A stretch of DNA of 64,000 bases from Echinicola vietnamensis DSM 17526 (GCF_000325705.1 NC_019904.1:1124001-1188000), one strand, 5' to 3'; numbered from the stretch's first letter, positions 43,601 to 53,925 are shown. Made by a program: numbers and translations. Notes: generated by a model from the sequence alone, not told the origin.

Positions 43601-44413
43601 ATGAAAAAGCTCCTAGGATTGTTTCTCCTGCTAACAATCACCATCGCATCGTGCACCACAGGAGAGATTCCCGTACCGACAAAGCAAATGGACATTCCCG
43701 TGCTACCCCCTGAAGCCAGCATGGCGCCGGATTTGAACATCTTCGAAACAGCCGAAAGTGAGATGACCCGAACTGAAATGGGCAGCAATTGGGCCTATGC
43801 AGCCCTCAATATTGGCGTGTATTCAGGCGTACTGTACCAACATCTTATCGTGCCCATATCTGCATATAAAGCCGTGCTGAGCACAGAGCCAATGATCGAC
43901 AGGGAAGCGAAGATTTGGGTATGGAAAAAGGCCTTTACCATAGCGGATAAAGGATCCTATGAAATCCAACTGACAGCATCGATCTGGGATGAATCGGTCA
44001 GCTGGATGGGCTATATCTCCAGTGAGGGCGGTGATGATTTGTTTGTGTGGTTTAGGGGTGTTTCCAATTTCCAAGGGGAGGAAGGATATTGGGAGGTCTA
44101 TGAATCCCCCGAATCTCCCGCTGTCTGGCTTTCCAACACTTGGGAGCTGGATAAAGAGACCGGAAATACCACTGTGACTTATACGATGCAAAAAGATGGC
44201 GATTACGAAGGAAGTTCCTTTATTTACCAGGAAAACCAGTCTTCGGACCTAAACAAAAAAGTCATCCTATCCAATGCTTATTCAGAAAGTGACGTTTCGA
44301 TAAGCTGGAACAGTACGGCAAAATATGGCCGGGTGAAAAGCGAATCGTTCTTCGGAGATAGCCAATACCATTGCTGGGACCAAAACCTCGCCAATACCAA
44401 TTGTGAAAATTAG
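43601..44413 (+). CDS. hypothetical lipoprotein, paralog 2
   Basis: A 270-residue lipoprotein from the ATG at 43601 (MKKLLGLFLLLTITIASC, lipobox IAS-C). It aligns along its length with paralog 1: 'LPPEASMAPDLNIFE', 'NWAYAALNIGVYSGVLYQHLIVP', 'WMGYISSEGG', 'GYWEVYESPESPAVWLSN' and 'YHCWDQNLANTNCEN'. The two cysteines at the end are conserved between the paralogs. It is predicted to be a beta-rich outer-membrane lipoprotein. A longer frame upstream (25 codons) lacks a leader. The family is not recognised. Confidence 0.8.
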   Translation: MKKLLGLFLLLTITIASCTTGEIPVPTKQMDIPVLPPEASMAPDLNIFETAESEMTRTEMGSNWAYAALNIGVYSGVLYQHLIVPISAYKAVLSTEPMIDREAKIWVWKKAFTIADKGSYEIQLTASIWDESVSWMGYISSEGGDDLFVWFRGVSNFQGEEGYWEVYESPESPAVWLSNTWELDKETGNTTVTYTMQKDGDYEGSSFIYQENQSSDLNKKVILSNAYSESDVSISWNSTAKYGRVKSESFFGDSQYHCWDQNLANTNCEN

Positions 44414-44595
44414 CCATAACGCAGCCGTGGATCCGTCAATGTGCTACCCACACAATTGGTAACAGCATCCATGAATCGACGGCCTAGACTGTAAAGTTCC
44501 CTGACCCGGCCTGCACTTGACCAAATGTCGTACGGACTGGCTCAGGAGGACTTCATGCTAATCACTCAGCATTCCACATGCCTGTAAAACACCGT

Positions 44596-45573
44596 TTAGC
44601 TGGCCACCTTGGTATTTCCCAACCAATGCAGCATCTTAAAGTGTGATCTCAATGCTTGCGCAAAGGTGACTTTTGAATAATAAGGGAGCTGGTACTCTGC
44701 CGCCGTTTGACGAACGATTGGGGCAATTTTACGGTAATGCACGTGACAAATATCCGGAAATAGGTGATGCTCAATCTGGTAATTCAGCCCCCCAATCATC
44801 CAAGAAAACACCCTGTTTCTTTCCGAGTAATTACACGTGGTCATCAATTGGTGAATCATACGTTCTCCCTCCACTTGGCCATCACCATCCATTTTTGGGA
44901 ACGTGACATCCGGCATGATATGGGCGGTCTGAAACACCAAAGATATGCTCAGGCCCGTCACAAAGTGTAACGCCAGGAATGCCAACAAAATTTGTCCCAC
45001 TCCAAACGGAGAGAACACTATCGGCAGCCCCAGGATAAAGGCATAGTAAAGCAGTTTCCACGCGATGATCTTGACGATCGTGTCCCGGTAGATATTTTTT
45101 CCCCTGAGGAGCCCCATTTTATAGTACCGATGGAGGCGAATAAAATCCTTGGAAGTCACCCAAGAAAGTGTCGAAAGGCCATAAAAGAACCAAGTATAAA
45201 GATGCTGATAAGGGTGGAACCCATTTTTCTTGGCATTGGGCGAAAAACGCAAGAAGAAAGGGACGTTGATGTCATCATCTCCTTCATGGATATTGGTAAA
45301 AGAATGGTGTAAAACGTTATGCTGAATCTTCCAAACGGTGGCATTTGCCCCGACCATATTTAAGGTGTAGCCCAGCAGTTTGTTGATCAATTTGTTTTTG
45401 GAATAGGTTCCATGGATCGCATCATGCATGACGCCCATGCCAATCCCGGCCATGCCCAAACCGCTTAAAATAAAACAAACGTAAAGCTGCCACGTCTGAC
45501 TCACCACCCCTAAGATCACCAGCAGGACCGGCACAAAATAAAGGCTGAGCATAAATATTGTTTTTAAGATCAT
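44596..45573 (-). CDS. membrane fatty acid desaturase (acyl-CoA/lipid desaturase family)
   Basis: A 325-residue protein from the first ATG. All three histidine boxes are present: HDAIH (about 50-54), HNVLHHSFTN (about 85-94) and QIEHHLFP (about 269-276), which bind the di-iron centre. Four to five hydrophobic helices fit the FADS-like membrane fold. The reaction would be insertion of a double bond into membrane fatty acids. The reading frame continues upstream with residues typical of the family N-terminus but without ATG, GTG or TTG (see the entry at 45574-45687), so the true start is uncertain. Confidence 0.9.
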   Translation of the reverse strand: MILKTIFMLSLYFVPVLLVILGVVSQTWQLYVCFILSGLGMAGIGMGVMHDAIHGTYSKNKLINKLLGYTLNMVGANATVWKIQHNVLHHSFTNIHEGDDDINVPFFLRFSPNAKKNGFHPYQHLYTWFFYGLSTLSWVTSKDFIRLHRYYKMGLLRGKNIYRDTIVKIIAWKLLYYAFILGLPIVFSPFGVGQILLAFLALHFVTGLSISLVFQTAHIMPDVTFPKMDGDGQVEGERMIHQLMTTCNYSERNRVFSWMIGGLNYQIEHHLFPDICHVHYRKIAPIVRQTAAEYQLPYYSKVTFAQALRSHFKMLHWLGNTKVAS

Positions 45574-45687
45574 CTCCAGATTGCCATATCTGGACTTTTG
45601 AGATTGCTTAAAGTAAGCATTAACCCGGCTTCTAAGTGTAATGGAAAATTCAGACAGTGCTGATTCCGTAAATCGAATCGTCTTGAT
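45574..45687 (-). other. in-frame N-terminal extension of the desaturase without a standard start codon
   Basis: Upstream of the desaturase ATG the frame reads KTIRFTESALSEFSITLRSR then VNAYFKQSQKSRYGNLE, closely resembling desaturase N-termini. The frame stays open to a TAA at 45718-45720 but has no ATG, GTG or TTG. ATC at 45687-45685 lies where an MKTIRF start would be expected. Either a rare start codon is used or the start was lost by mutation. Confidence 0.6.
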
Positions 45688-46210
45688 ATTGGATGTAATT
45701 AAATGGTAAATTAATTTTTATGCGTGCGAATCAAAAACACCTCCTACTGAAGGACCTAATGATTTTAAAAAGAACTGAACCGTTTTAAGCGAACATTCTT
45801 GAAACTCTTATGAGGATTTATAGATCCTAAAGGCTTTGTAAACGTGTGTAAAATACTTCTTGGTTTTTATTCAACATGTATCTGTGTCCGGAAAAGCAAA
45901 AGCGACTGATCGCAAGGTTAGGCATTTTAAGGTGATTCAAGACACTATTCCGCACTAATGGTCAGCACCTTAACCTAAGCAAGGCACCAACGTATAGTGC
46001 CAAATGTAGCCATTCTTAATGGATATATTGGTAGGAAAGGATGTTAAAACTTCCTAAACTTTTTGACCAACCCACCCTTTCCAGAAATCACCATGACTGT
46101 AATGGTAGGTCATACGTAAAGCCTGCCCTATAATTGGCTTAATACACCATTGTTCAGCGCAAAATCATTACCTTAATGAGCAAAATAAACACATTGAATC
46201 AATTTTTATC
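45688..46210. other. intergenic stretch without a recognised gene
   Basis: About 520 bp, A/T-rich, between divergent genes. No repeat copy, RNA fold or conserved reading frame was seen, and no TAnnTTTG box stands out. Confidence 0.35.
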
Positions 46211-46903
46211 ATGGACAAGACCCAATTGAAAAAAGATATCATGCCAAAAGAACTGGTGCTAAAGCTTCATCGGGACATTCCACCAACAGACTGGATCCAT
46301 AAAATTCGGCTTTTGGACGAGTTTTTTGACAGCGTGGCCCCCAAACTCGATGAGGACGTGCTGTTCATCAAGAGACATGAACAATATGGCTTTTTCCTTT
46401 GGGAAGCGGGAGAGTGGAGCAGGGCAATCGAGCATTATGAAAGAGCCCTTACCAAACTCGAAGCAGCTGATAATCCTTTTTTATACCACATCGTCACCCT
46501 ACAGCTCATCACTTGCTATCAACACTTGGAAAATTACCGTGCAGCCATGGTCTGGTTTGAGACCGCCATGCTCAACCTCACCCCAGGACACCATGCATTC
46601 GAGCGCTTAGGATTGCTTGAAAAATATGTACAGCTCTTGGAGGCTACCGCCCAGCCATTTGACGAAAAGTATTTGCCTATCATCCAGCAAGTGGTGGATG
46701 AAGCAGGTTTTCCACCTCCTGAAGAGCATCCTAAAAGCGCTATTAAATCCCTTTCAGCCATGCATTTGGAATGGAATCAAAAATTATCCAAGCTCTACCT
46801 CGATGCGAAAAAAGGCAAAATCGACTTACATGATTCACTGAAAGCATATGCCGAGACGTGCCCCATTGGCTGGTATCGTGACCATGTAAATGAACGTCTC
46901 TAG
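46211..46903 (+). CDS. TPR-like hypothetical protein
   Basis: A 230-residue soluble, all-helical protein. Residues 60-125 contain two TPR-like helix pairs ('YGFFLWEAGEWSRAIEHYERALTKLEA' and 'LQLITCYQHLENYRAAMVWFETAMLNL'), pointing to a protein-binding scaffold. No signal peptide, enzyme motif or membrane segment is present. It converges with the pseudouridine synthase gene, with only 7 bp between the stops. The partner and role are unknown. Confidence 0.7.
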   Translation: MDKTQLKKDIMPKELVLKLHRDIPPTDWIHKIRLLDEFFDSVAPKLDEDVLFIKRHEQYGFFLWEAGEWSRAIEHYERALTKLEAADNPFLYHIVTLQLITCYQHLENYRAAMVWFETAMLNLTPGHHAFERLGLLEKYVQLLEATAQPFDEKYLPIIQQVVDEAGFPPPEEHPKSAIKSLSAMHLEWNQKLSKLYLDAKKGKIDLHDSLKAYAETCPIGWYRDHVNERL

Positions 46904-46910
46904 CATCAGG

Positions 46911-47642
46911 CTACCCCTCAAAAGTCTTACTGGAATCGGCCACCAGAGCATTGATCTCTGCCAATTCTGCCGGGGTAAGGTAACGCCATTTTCCCACAGG
47001 CATATCCAACTGGACATTCATGATGCGGATGCGCTTTAGCTTCGTCACTTCATAGTCCAAGTATTGACACATCCGTCTGATTTGGCGGTTAAGGCCTTGG
47101 GTAAGGACAATTTTGAATTTCCGCTTTCCGATCTGCTCGACTTTACACTTTCTGGTTACCGTATCCAAAATCGGAACGCCATTGGCCATTTTGTGGATAA
47201 AGTTTGGCGTGATCGGTTTATCCACCGTCACGACATACTCTTTTTCGTGATTATTCCTTGCGCGCAAAATTTTATTGACGATATCACCGTCATTGGTCAG
47301 GAAGATCAAGCCTTCACTGGGTTTGTCCAGCCTGCCGATGGGAAAAATCCGCTTTGGGTGATTGATATAATCAATGATATTGTCCTTTTCCCTCTTGGTA
47401 TCGGTGGTGCAAACGATACCCACCGGCTTATGAAAAGCGATATAAATAAAATCCTCCTTGGGAGGGGATACCAGCTTGCCATTGACCCGCACGTCATCGC
47501 CGGGGCTTACCTTGGTGCCCAACTCCGGCACTTTGCCATTAATGGTGATGCACCCTTCCTCCAACAGCTTATCTGCTGCTCTTCTGGAACAATAGCCAAT
47601 TTCACTTAAGTATTTATTTATCCTTACCGTGTCCTTATCCAT
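46911..47642 (-). CDS. rluF: RluF-type 23S rRNA pseudouridine synthase
   Basis: A 243-residue protein from the ATG at 47642, chosen because it starts with the S4 domain ([20 protein letters not shown]). A longer frame adds 54 unrelated residues. The catalytic Asp is D106 in [10 protein letters not shown]. '[28 protein letters not shown]' follows, as in the RsuA/RluB/RluE/RluF group. 'IGIVCTTD' and '[14 protein letters not shown]' point to RluF, which modifies position 2604 (E. coli numbering). The exact target is inferred from similarity. Confidence 0.88.
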   Translation of the reverse strand: MDKDTVRINKYLSEIGYCSRRAADKLLEEGCITINGKVPELGTKVSPGDDVRVNGKLVSPPKEDFIYIAFHKPVGIVCTTDTKREKDNIIDYINHPKRIFPIGRLDKPSEGLIFLTNDGDIVNKILRARNNHEKEYVVTVDKPITPNFIHKMANGVPILDTVTRKCKVEQIGKRKFKIVLTQGLNRQIRRMCQYLDYEVTKLKRIRIMNVQLDMPVGKWRYLTPAELAEINALVADSSKTFEG

Positions 47643-47754
47643 AAATGCCTTGAAGATGAGAACACAAATGTACGGGATTCTTTCCAAAAACAAGATGGCC
47701 ATTCCAAGGCAATCCCCCTCGCAAAGTGCAAACCGACCGTGTGGATAACTTCCC

Positions 47755-49263
47755 TTATCCTTCCTCCGCCAACCGAAAGATGATATCACGCGCCAATGTA
47801 CCAATGGTCTTCACATTGTACCATACGGCATTGACATCCATTAAAATCCCATTGGCAATATGACCAACAGCATAGATGCCTTCCCCCCCTTTTGGAGAAA
47901 TCACCTGCATTGTTCGCTCGTTAAGGACGGCTCCACCGACTTCATACGGCTGGATATAATTTCGCTCCAGTAACTTGTGGATAAGTGGACTTTCCATTTG
48001 TGCCAATGCCGATGAGCTGCCAGTGGCATTGACCAAAAAATCCACCGTCACCCGCTCCTTCTGGCTGGTCTTGATGCCAAAAGTCCCTTGCTGATACGAA
48101 ACCGCATCGCCATCCTTCATCGCACAAACCTCCAACTGCCCTTGATCGAAAAGCTTCCTTAGCTTTTTGGCATTGTGCAGCGGCATGGGATGCCTGTTGA
48201 TCGCCCAATCACTGCCCACCCATTTTTTGAACAGCAGCTTTTGGTCGGTGTCCATCCAGCTCCAAATGGTGGAGGCATCGTACCGCAAGGCATCGGCAAT
48301 ATTGAGCAGGGCATCGCCGCCCTCTTCGGCACATGAAATGTCCCAAGCGAGCAGTGCTTCCGGTGAGGATAAACGGGCCGTAAACTGCCGCCAATCCACT
48401 GGATGCCCCTCGTAATGGGCTACTTCTTCCATAAAAAGTCGGAGAAGTGTCTTCACGCGAGGCTTTTGAAGCGTCTTGCGCTTGATGCTGTGGATATTGT
48501 GTAAGGTGAGGTATATGCGCTGGTAAGTTTTGTTTTCTAAAGGCTGGACGCGAGGGAGCAGTCCATCCGGTGAAAAAAGCGAGATTTTTCCTCGATGGTC
48601 ATTATCCACAAGGGTCATCACGGTATCGATGGCGCTCAGGCTAGTTCCCAATACCCCCACGTGCGCGTCACCTGGAATGGTCGACTTGAGCCGGGAGGTG
48701 GGCCAGGGAAAATCCACATATTCCGGCCGTTTCTGAAACTTGGAAAAATTGTTTGGCTTGGGGGTTCCCAAGGCCAAGATCACAAAATCACTCGGAATGG
48801 CTTCGCCGTTTTCCAACATTACCCGATAGGATCCCGCGTCCATTTCCATATCCACAGCATACCCCTTTACGACCTCCACCACAAAACCACGGGAACGGGC
48901 CATTTTCAGGTATCGATCAGCCTGCTCGGCAATGTAATCTCCATAAAAGATACGTGTCGTGTATGCATTATCCACCTCATCCGTACCTTTGAGGTCTTCT
49001 CTTTGTCGATGGCCTTTTTTCTTCAGCCATGCTGCAAAGTGGCCTGGCTCATGTGCAAAAATCCCCATCAAATCCGCTTGGGTATTCAGGATATGCCCAG
49101 GCTGGGGTGTTCCAAAAGCCAAGCCATACCCCAACCGCTCATCCTTTTCCACAATCGTAACCTGTACCTCTTTTTCCAACCCTGATGTAACAATGTGGAT
49201 AAATAACTCGATAAATGCTGAAATTCCATTGGCACCGCCGCCAATTATGGTGATGTTTTTCAT
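47755..49263 (-). CDS. FAD/NAD(P)-binding oxidoreductase-like protein (NAD_binding_9 type)
   Basis: A 502-residue protein with an N-terminal dinucleotide loop '[18 protein letters not shown]' (residues 4-21). A second part reads '[26 protein letters not shown]', typical of the HI0933/NAD_binding_9 proteins that resemble lysine or hydroxylase-type flavoenzymes. A further motif '[18 protein letters not shown]' (about residue 200) and '[11 protein letters not shown]' (about 425) suggest a flavin monooxygenase-like architecture. The substrate is unknown. It is divergent from the M14 peptidase with 129 bp between starts. Confidence 0.82.
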   Translation of the reverse strand: MKNITIIGGGANGISAFIELFIHIVTSGLEKEVQVTIVEKDERLGYGLAFGTPQPGHILNTQADLMGIFAHEPGHFAAWLKKKGHRQREDLKGTDEVDNAYTTRIFYGDYIAEQADRYLKMARSRGFVVEVVKGYAVDMEMDAGSYRVMLENGEAIPSDFVILALGTPKPNNFSKFQKRPEYVDFPWPTSRLKSTIPGDAHVGVLGTSLSAIDTVMTLVDNDHRGKISLFSPDGLLPRVQPLENKTYQRIYLTLHNIHSIKRKTLQKPRVKTLLRLFMEEVAHYEGHPVDWRQFTARLSSPEALLAWDISCAEEGGDALLNIADALRYDASTIWSWMDTDQKLLFKKWVGSDWAINRHPMPLHNAKKLRKLFDQGQLEVCAMKDGDAVSYQQGTFGIKTSQKERVTVDFLVNATGSSSALAQMESPLIHKLLERNYIQPYEVGGAVLNERTMQVISPKGGEGIYAVGHIANGILMDVNAVWYNVKTIGTLARDIIFRLAEEG

Positions 49264-49392
49264 GGTTGACGTTTAAAACCTTAGAGAAACTCAAGATAGT
49301 TAAAATATTTTCATTACGGATATGTTGCCCTCCTTCGGGAAAGCCCTTATTTTGTGGCTTCCTTCCATTTTCGGCTATAATTTGCATGATAT

Positions 49393-51906
49393 ATGAAACG
49401 ACGATTACTGATTATCTTCTCTTTTCTTCTCCTCAGCCTTTTGGCTCATGGCCAGACCAAAAGCCCACAGGTATTTTTAGGCTATCCACTCGGCGAGCGA
49501 TTTACCCCACATCACCGAATCGTCGACTATTTCGAGCATGTGGCCGCACATAATGAAAATGTAATACTGAAATACTACGGTGAAACCTTCGAGCATCGGC
49601 CGCTGCTGGTAGTATGGGTTTCGGCCCAAGAAAATATCGACCAACTGGAAGAGATTCGAATCGATAACTTGCGCAGGACCGGGCTTGAAAAGGGCAATCC
49701 CACAACTTCCGTTCCCATCACTTGGCTGAGCTATAATGTCCATGGAAACGAAGCGGTCTCCTCAGAAGCCGCGATGAAGACCCTTTGGGCTTTGGTGGAT
49801 CCTGCCAAAGGGGAAAACAAGGCTTGGCTCCAAAACAACCTCGTGGTGATCGATCCCTGTGTCAACCCTGATGGCCGGGACCGCTATGTCAATTGGTACA
49901 ACCAAAAGATGAATGTACCGCTTCAGCCAGACCTCCAATCCATCGAACACCAAGAACCTTGGCCCGGTGGACGGGCAAACCACTACTTGTTTGACCTGAA
50001 TAGGGATTGGGCTTGGCAGACCCAGCAGGAATCACAGCAGCGTATGACCCTTTACCAGCAATGGATGCCAAACATCCACTTGGATTTTCACGAACAAGGC
50101 ATTAACAGCCCCTATTATTTCGCTCCTGCGGCGATTCCACTACATCCTCAGCTGAGTGATTACCAGATGGAATTTCAGGAAACTTTTGGTCGGCAAAATG
50201 CGGCCTATTTTGATCAGCACAACTGGTTTTATTTTACGAAAGAGGTCTTTGACTTGCTCTATCCAAGCTATGGGGACACCTACCCGATGTTTAACGGTGC
50301 CATTGGTATGACCATCGAGCAAGGCGGCTCAGGTGCGGCTGGCATTGGGGTCCACACCGCAGAAGGGGATACTTTGACGTTAAAGGAACGCATCCGTCAC
50401 CACCACACCACCGGAATGACCGCTATCGAAGTGGCGTCAAAAAATGCCAAAACGTTACTGGAAGAATTTAGCCGTTACTTTGAGCCCTCTCCTAAGGGGA
50501 AATACACCAGTTTTGTCATCAAAGGGGACAACTCCGCTGGTCGCATTACCGGATTGCTCTCACTCTTGGACAAGAACCATATCCAGTACCGCTTAAGTGG
50601 GAAAACGGCAAACCTCCAGGGATTTTCCTATCAAAAAGGCCAAAAATCATCCTTTAGCCTGGAAAAAGACGATATCATCGTCAATGCCTGGCAGCCAAAA
50701 TCAGTGTTGACACAGGTGCTTTTCGAACCCGAGGCCCAGCTTCAGGACAGCTTGACTTATGATATCACCAGTTGGGCCTTACCGTATGCGTATGGGGTGG
50801 AAGCCTATGCTCTGCAGGAAAAATTGGAGGGAAATACTACTTATCCACAGCAAGAACCCGTAAAAAACGATGTGGATAAATCTGCTTTAGCCTACATCGT
50901 CCCTTGGCAGGATGCCTCTGAAGCCATTTTCCTGGCGGCCTTATTGCAGGAGGACATCCGGGTCAGGTCAGCATCCTATCCTTTTACCGTGGATGGCCAG
51001 ACCTATCCTACCGGAAGCTTGATCATTACCCGTGGCGGCAATGAATATGTAAAAGACTTTCATCAAAAGGTCGTGACATTGGCAAACACCCATCAAATCG
51101 TCCTCGGTACCGCTTCCACAGGTTTTATGGATAAGGGAAAAGATTTTGGTTCGCGCTCGGTCAAAACCATCAAGGCCCCAAAAGTGGGAGTATTTAGCGG
51201 AGAGGGAGTTTCTTCACTAAATTTTGGGGAAGTCTGGCATTTCTTTGAGCAACAGCTGCAATACCCAATATCCGTGCTGGAAGCTTCGGCCATAAATCAT
51301 CTGAACTTGACAGCATACGACGAGCTCATCCTTCCCAGTGGGAGCTATGACTGGAATGATAAAGCCTTGGAAAAACTAAACGAATGGACGCAGGCAGGAG
51401 GAAAACTTATTGTTATAGAAAGTGCATTGGACCTTTTTGTTGATAAAGATGGATTTGACCTGTCCACCTATTTGTCGGATCAACAGCAAGAAGATTACCT
51501 TCCTGAAGCAAGTTCTGACGATTCCACGACCAGTCCTTACCGGGAAAGGGAGAGACAGGCCATTTCCGATTATGCAGCAGGCGCCGTTTTCGAAGTGGAC
51601 ATGGACAGCACTTACGCCTTGGGCTATGGCACAGGAGGAAAATACTACACCCTAAAAAACAACCCCACCCGATACGCCTTTCTCAATAATGGCATCAATG
51701 CGGGAGTTATCCACAGCCTGGATCAGCACAGAAGTGGCTTTATCGGCTATCGCGCCAAAGCAAAGATGAAGGAAAGTCTTGTTTTTGGTGTGGAAAACCG
51801 CGGTAAGGGGCAGTTAGTGTACCTTGTGGATAACCCTCTCTTCAGGAGTTTTTGGGAAAATGGTAAACTTATCATGGCCAATGCGGTCTTTTTAGTAGGG
51901 AATTGA
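49393..51906 (+). CDS. M14 family zinc carboxypeptidase-like metallopeptidase, secreted
   Basis: An 837-residue protein with signal peptide MKRRLLIIFSFLLLSLLAHG. Peptidase M14 motifs are present: the zinc ligands H117 and E120 in YNVHGNEAVSSE, 'PCVNPDGRDRYVNWYNQ' (about 155-171), a third zinc ligand in 'NIHLDFHEQG' (about 227-236) and 'MTIEQGGSG' near 310, probably with the catalytic Glu. The C-terminal 450 residues look like glutamine-amidotransferase-like and beta domains, common in Bacteroidota relatives. It probably trims peptides in the periplasm or outside the cell. Confidence 0.9.
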   Translation: MKRRLLIIFSFLLLSLLAHGQTKSPQVFLGYPLGERFTPHHRIVDYFEHVAAHNENVILKYYGETFEHRPLLVVWVSAQENIDQLEEIRIDNLRRTGLEKGNPTTSVPITWLSYNVHGNEAVSSEAAMKTLWALVDPAKGENKAWLQNNLVVIDPCVNPDGRDRYVNWYNQKMNVPLQPDLQSIEHQEPWPGGRANHYLFDLNRDWAWQTQQESQQRMTLYQQWMPNIHLDFHEQGINSPYYFAPAAIPLHPQLSDYQMEFQETFGRQNAAYFDQHNWFYFTKEVFDLLYPSYGDTYPMFNGAIGMTIEQGGSGAAGIGVHTAEGDTLTLKERIRHHHTTGMTAIEVASKNAKTLLEEFSRYFEPSPKGKYTSFVIKGDNSAGRITGLLSLLDKNHIQYRLSGKTANLQGFSYQKGQKSSFSLEKDDIIVNAWQPKSVLTQVLFEPEAQLQDSLTYDITSWALPYAYGVEAYALQEKLEGNTTYPQQEPVKNDVDKSALAYIVPWQDASEAIFLAALLQEDIRVRSASYPFTVDGQTYPTGSLIITRGGNEYVKDFHQKVVTLANTHQIVLGTASTGFMDKGKDFGSRSVKTIKAPKVGVFSGEGVSSLNFGEVWHFFEQQLQYPISVLEASAINHLNLTAYDELILPSGSYDWNDKALEKLNEWTQAGGKLIVIESALDLFVDKDGFDLSTYLSDQQQEDYLPEASSDDSTTSPYRERERQAISDYAAGAVFEVDMDSTYALGYGTGGKYYTLKNNPTRYAFLNNGINAGVIHSLDQHRSGFIGYRAKAKMKESLVFGVENRGKGQLVYLVDNPLFRSFWENGKLIMANAVFLVGN

Positions 51907-51984
51907 GCAGTGGAGTGGGAGAATACTTGATTGATTTCTCCTCCAGAAATATGATCATGGCAAAATGGATGTTAGCGGAGACTG

Positions 51985-52296
51985 CTGGAAGATAGAGCAT
52001 CAAGCGGAAAAGTTGGGGCGCCAGCCCATTTCGATCGCTCATCTTATCCTTGGCTAGCGATGGTTTCTATTTGGCCAGGGATGAATGCTGATTAACACGG
52101 ATAGGATGCTCAAGACATTGCAAATCCGAAGCAGCATTGTGCATTATAAACTTCCAAGCACATTCCAAATGCCTTGCTCGGTGAGGGCTTGTTGGTTAAC
52201 CAAAAAGGCTATAAAGCCCCAAAAGCAGTAAGTGGAAGCAGTGCAACTTAAAATTGCTATGTCCCTTAGGGTCTTTGTGGCGTATGATGGTCCCGA
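51985..52296. repeat. mosaic repeat copy interrupted by the insertion sequence
   Basis: GCATCAAGCGGAAAAGTTGG, GCCCATTTCGATCG, GCCAGGGATGAATGCTGATT and ACACGGATAGGATGCTCAAG match the mosaic family with more change than other copies. The copy resumes after the insertion sequence as TATCGCTTGATCCC at about 53946-53959. The insertion therefore hit the right end of a repeat copy. Confidence 0.7.
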
Positions 52297-52389
52297 TAAA
52301 TAGGGTCTGCTGATAAAATAAAAAACGTTTTTGATGTGCTATTAAGCGGTCTTTTTCTTAAGATTAAGGAAGACTAAGTGCAAGGAAAT

Positions 52390-53925
52390 ATGGCAAATCG
52401 GACCAAAAGGCGTGCACCACGCAATGAATATACGAGCCCCAATCAGCTGTCGATTACAGGTTTTGAGACCCCGTTCCATAACCAACTTGACCCGAACAAC
52501 CGCTGGGTGCTGCTCAGTGCACAGATCCCGTGGGACGATCTGGTAGGCCTGTACAACAAACACCATCCAGCCAAACAAACGGGAAGGCCCTCGCTGAACC
52601 CCAGGGTGCTGATCGGTGCGGTGATCATCAAGCATATCCTCAACCTTGATGACCGGGAGACGGTAGCCCAGATTACCGAAAACATGTATCTCCAGTATTT
52701 TCTGGGCTACAGCTCCTATATCAGGGAAGCGCCCTTCGATGCCTCGCTGTTCGTGGATATCAGAAAGCGTCTGGGAGGGGAACTGATCGCCGAGATGAAC
52801 GGGCGGATCCATGGATTTTCGATGGAAAGGAGGACAAAGAAGATAGAGAAAGGGAGTAAAGATAAAGATGGAGCAGGGGGATCACCTCCAAACAACAAGG
52901 GGGAGGTGCTGTATGACGCGACGGTCTGTCCGCAGGATATCGCCTACCCGACCGACCTTGGGCTGCTCAACAAAGCAAGGGAGATCACCGAGGCCATCAT
53001 AGACGAGCTGCACAGGAAAGCCCGGCAGGGCAAGAAGCCGAGAACCTACAGAAGGGTAGCGCGGAAGAACTACCTGAAGGTAGCCCAGAACAAGAACCCC
53101 TCGAAAAAGACGATCCGCAAGGGGATAAAATCACAGCTCCAATACCTTTGCAGGAACTTTAAGACGATCGAAAAACAGCTGGACAATTTTGATGTCTTCC
53201 CTTTGGACCACAGGACACAGCGAAGCTATTGGATCATCGGGACACTTTATGAGCAACAGCTATGGATGTTCGAGCACCGCAGCCATCAGGTAGCAGACCG
53301 GATAGTAAGTATTCACCAGCCCCATGTACGGCCGATAGTCCGTGGAAAGGCCAGGGCCAGGACGGAGTTCGGGGCGAAGATCCACCTTACGCTTGTGGAC
53401 GGCTACTCTTTTTTGGACACAGTATCATGGGATGCCTTCAACGAGGGCAGCTGCCTGACCGATTATGTGGAAGGCTACCGGGAAAGGTTAGGTTTCTATC
53501 CGGCCAAGGTGCTGGCCGACAAGATTTATTGTAACCAGGAGAACAGGAAGTGGCTGAAGGAAAAAGGGATAAAACTGGCGGCCAAGCCCTTGGGCAGGCC
53601 ACCGGCCAGGGCAGTGGAAAACCACGTAAGTCCAGGAGAGCGGAACCCGATAGAAGGGAAATTCGGCCAGGCAAAGAACGGTTACGGCATGAACCGGATC
53701 AGGGCAAGGCTGAAGGACACCAGCCAGTCGTGGATTGCCTCGATTATCCTAGTGCTCAACCTGGTCAAACTGGCCGGGGAGGCACTCCTGTGCCAGTGTT
53801 TTTCAGCAAGAGGGATCTCCAAATACGACCTTTTCCAATGGCTGGATATATTCCTGGCCAATTTTATAACAAAAAACCAGTACAGGCCACAACCTGTACT
53901 GGTTTTACATAACTTAAATGGCTGA
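52390..53925 (+). CDS. transposase of the insertion sequence (DUF772 plus DDE domain)
   Basis: A 511-residue protein from the ATG at 52390; a GTG four codons earlier is possible. The N-terminal DUF772-like part ('PSLNPRVLIGAVIIKHILNLDDRETVAQITENMYLQYFLGY') is typical of IS5- and IS1182-type transposases. The catalytic acids are probably in 'VLYDATVCPQDIAYPTDLGLL', 'LADKIYCNQENRKWLKEKGI' and 'ERNPIEGKFGQAKNGYG'. It is full length without frameshift, so it may be active. The last codons overlap a perfect hairpin. Confidence 0.92.
   Translation: MANRTKRRAPRNEYTSPNQLSITGFETPFHNQLDPNNRWVLLSAQIPWDDLVGLYNKHHPAKQTGRPSLNPRVLIGAVIIKHILNLDDRETVAQITENMYLQYFLGYSSYIREAPFDASLFVDIRKRLGGELIAEMNGRIHGFSMERRTKKIEKGSKDKDGAGGSPPNNKGEVLYDATVCPQDIAYPTDLGLLNKAREITEAIIDELHRKARQGKKPRTYRRVARKNYLKVAQNKNPSKKTIRKGIKSQLQYLCRNFKTIEKQLDNFDVFPLDHRTQRSYWIIGTLYEQQLWMFEHRSHQVADRIVSIHQPHVRPIVRGKARARTEFGAKIHLTLVDGYSFLDTVSWDAFNEGSCLTDYVEGYRERLGFYPAKVLADKIYCNQENRKWLKEKGIKLAAKPLGRPPARAVENHVSPGERNPIEGKFGQAKNGYGMNRIRARLKDTSQSWIASIILVLNLVKLAGEALLCQCFSARGISKYDLFQWLDIFLANFITKNQYRPQPVLVLHNLNG
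53873..53906 (+). terminator. perfect hairpin inside the 3' end of the transposase gene
   Basis: AAAACCAGTACAGG and CCTGTACTGGTTTT form a perfect 14-bp stem with a 6-nt loop and A/T runs at both outer sides, so it could stop transcription from either direction. It encodes residues within KNQYRPQPVLVL of the transposase. Confidence 0.65.
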
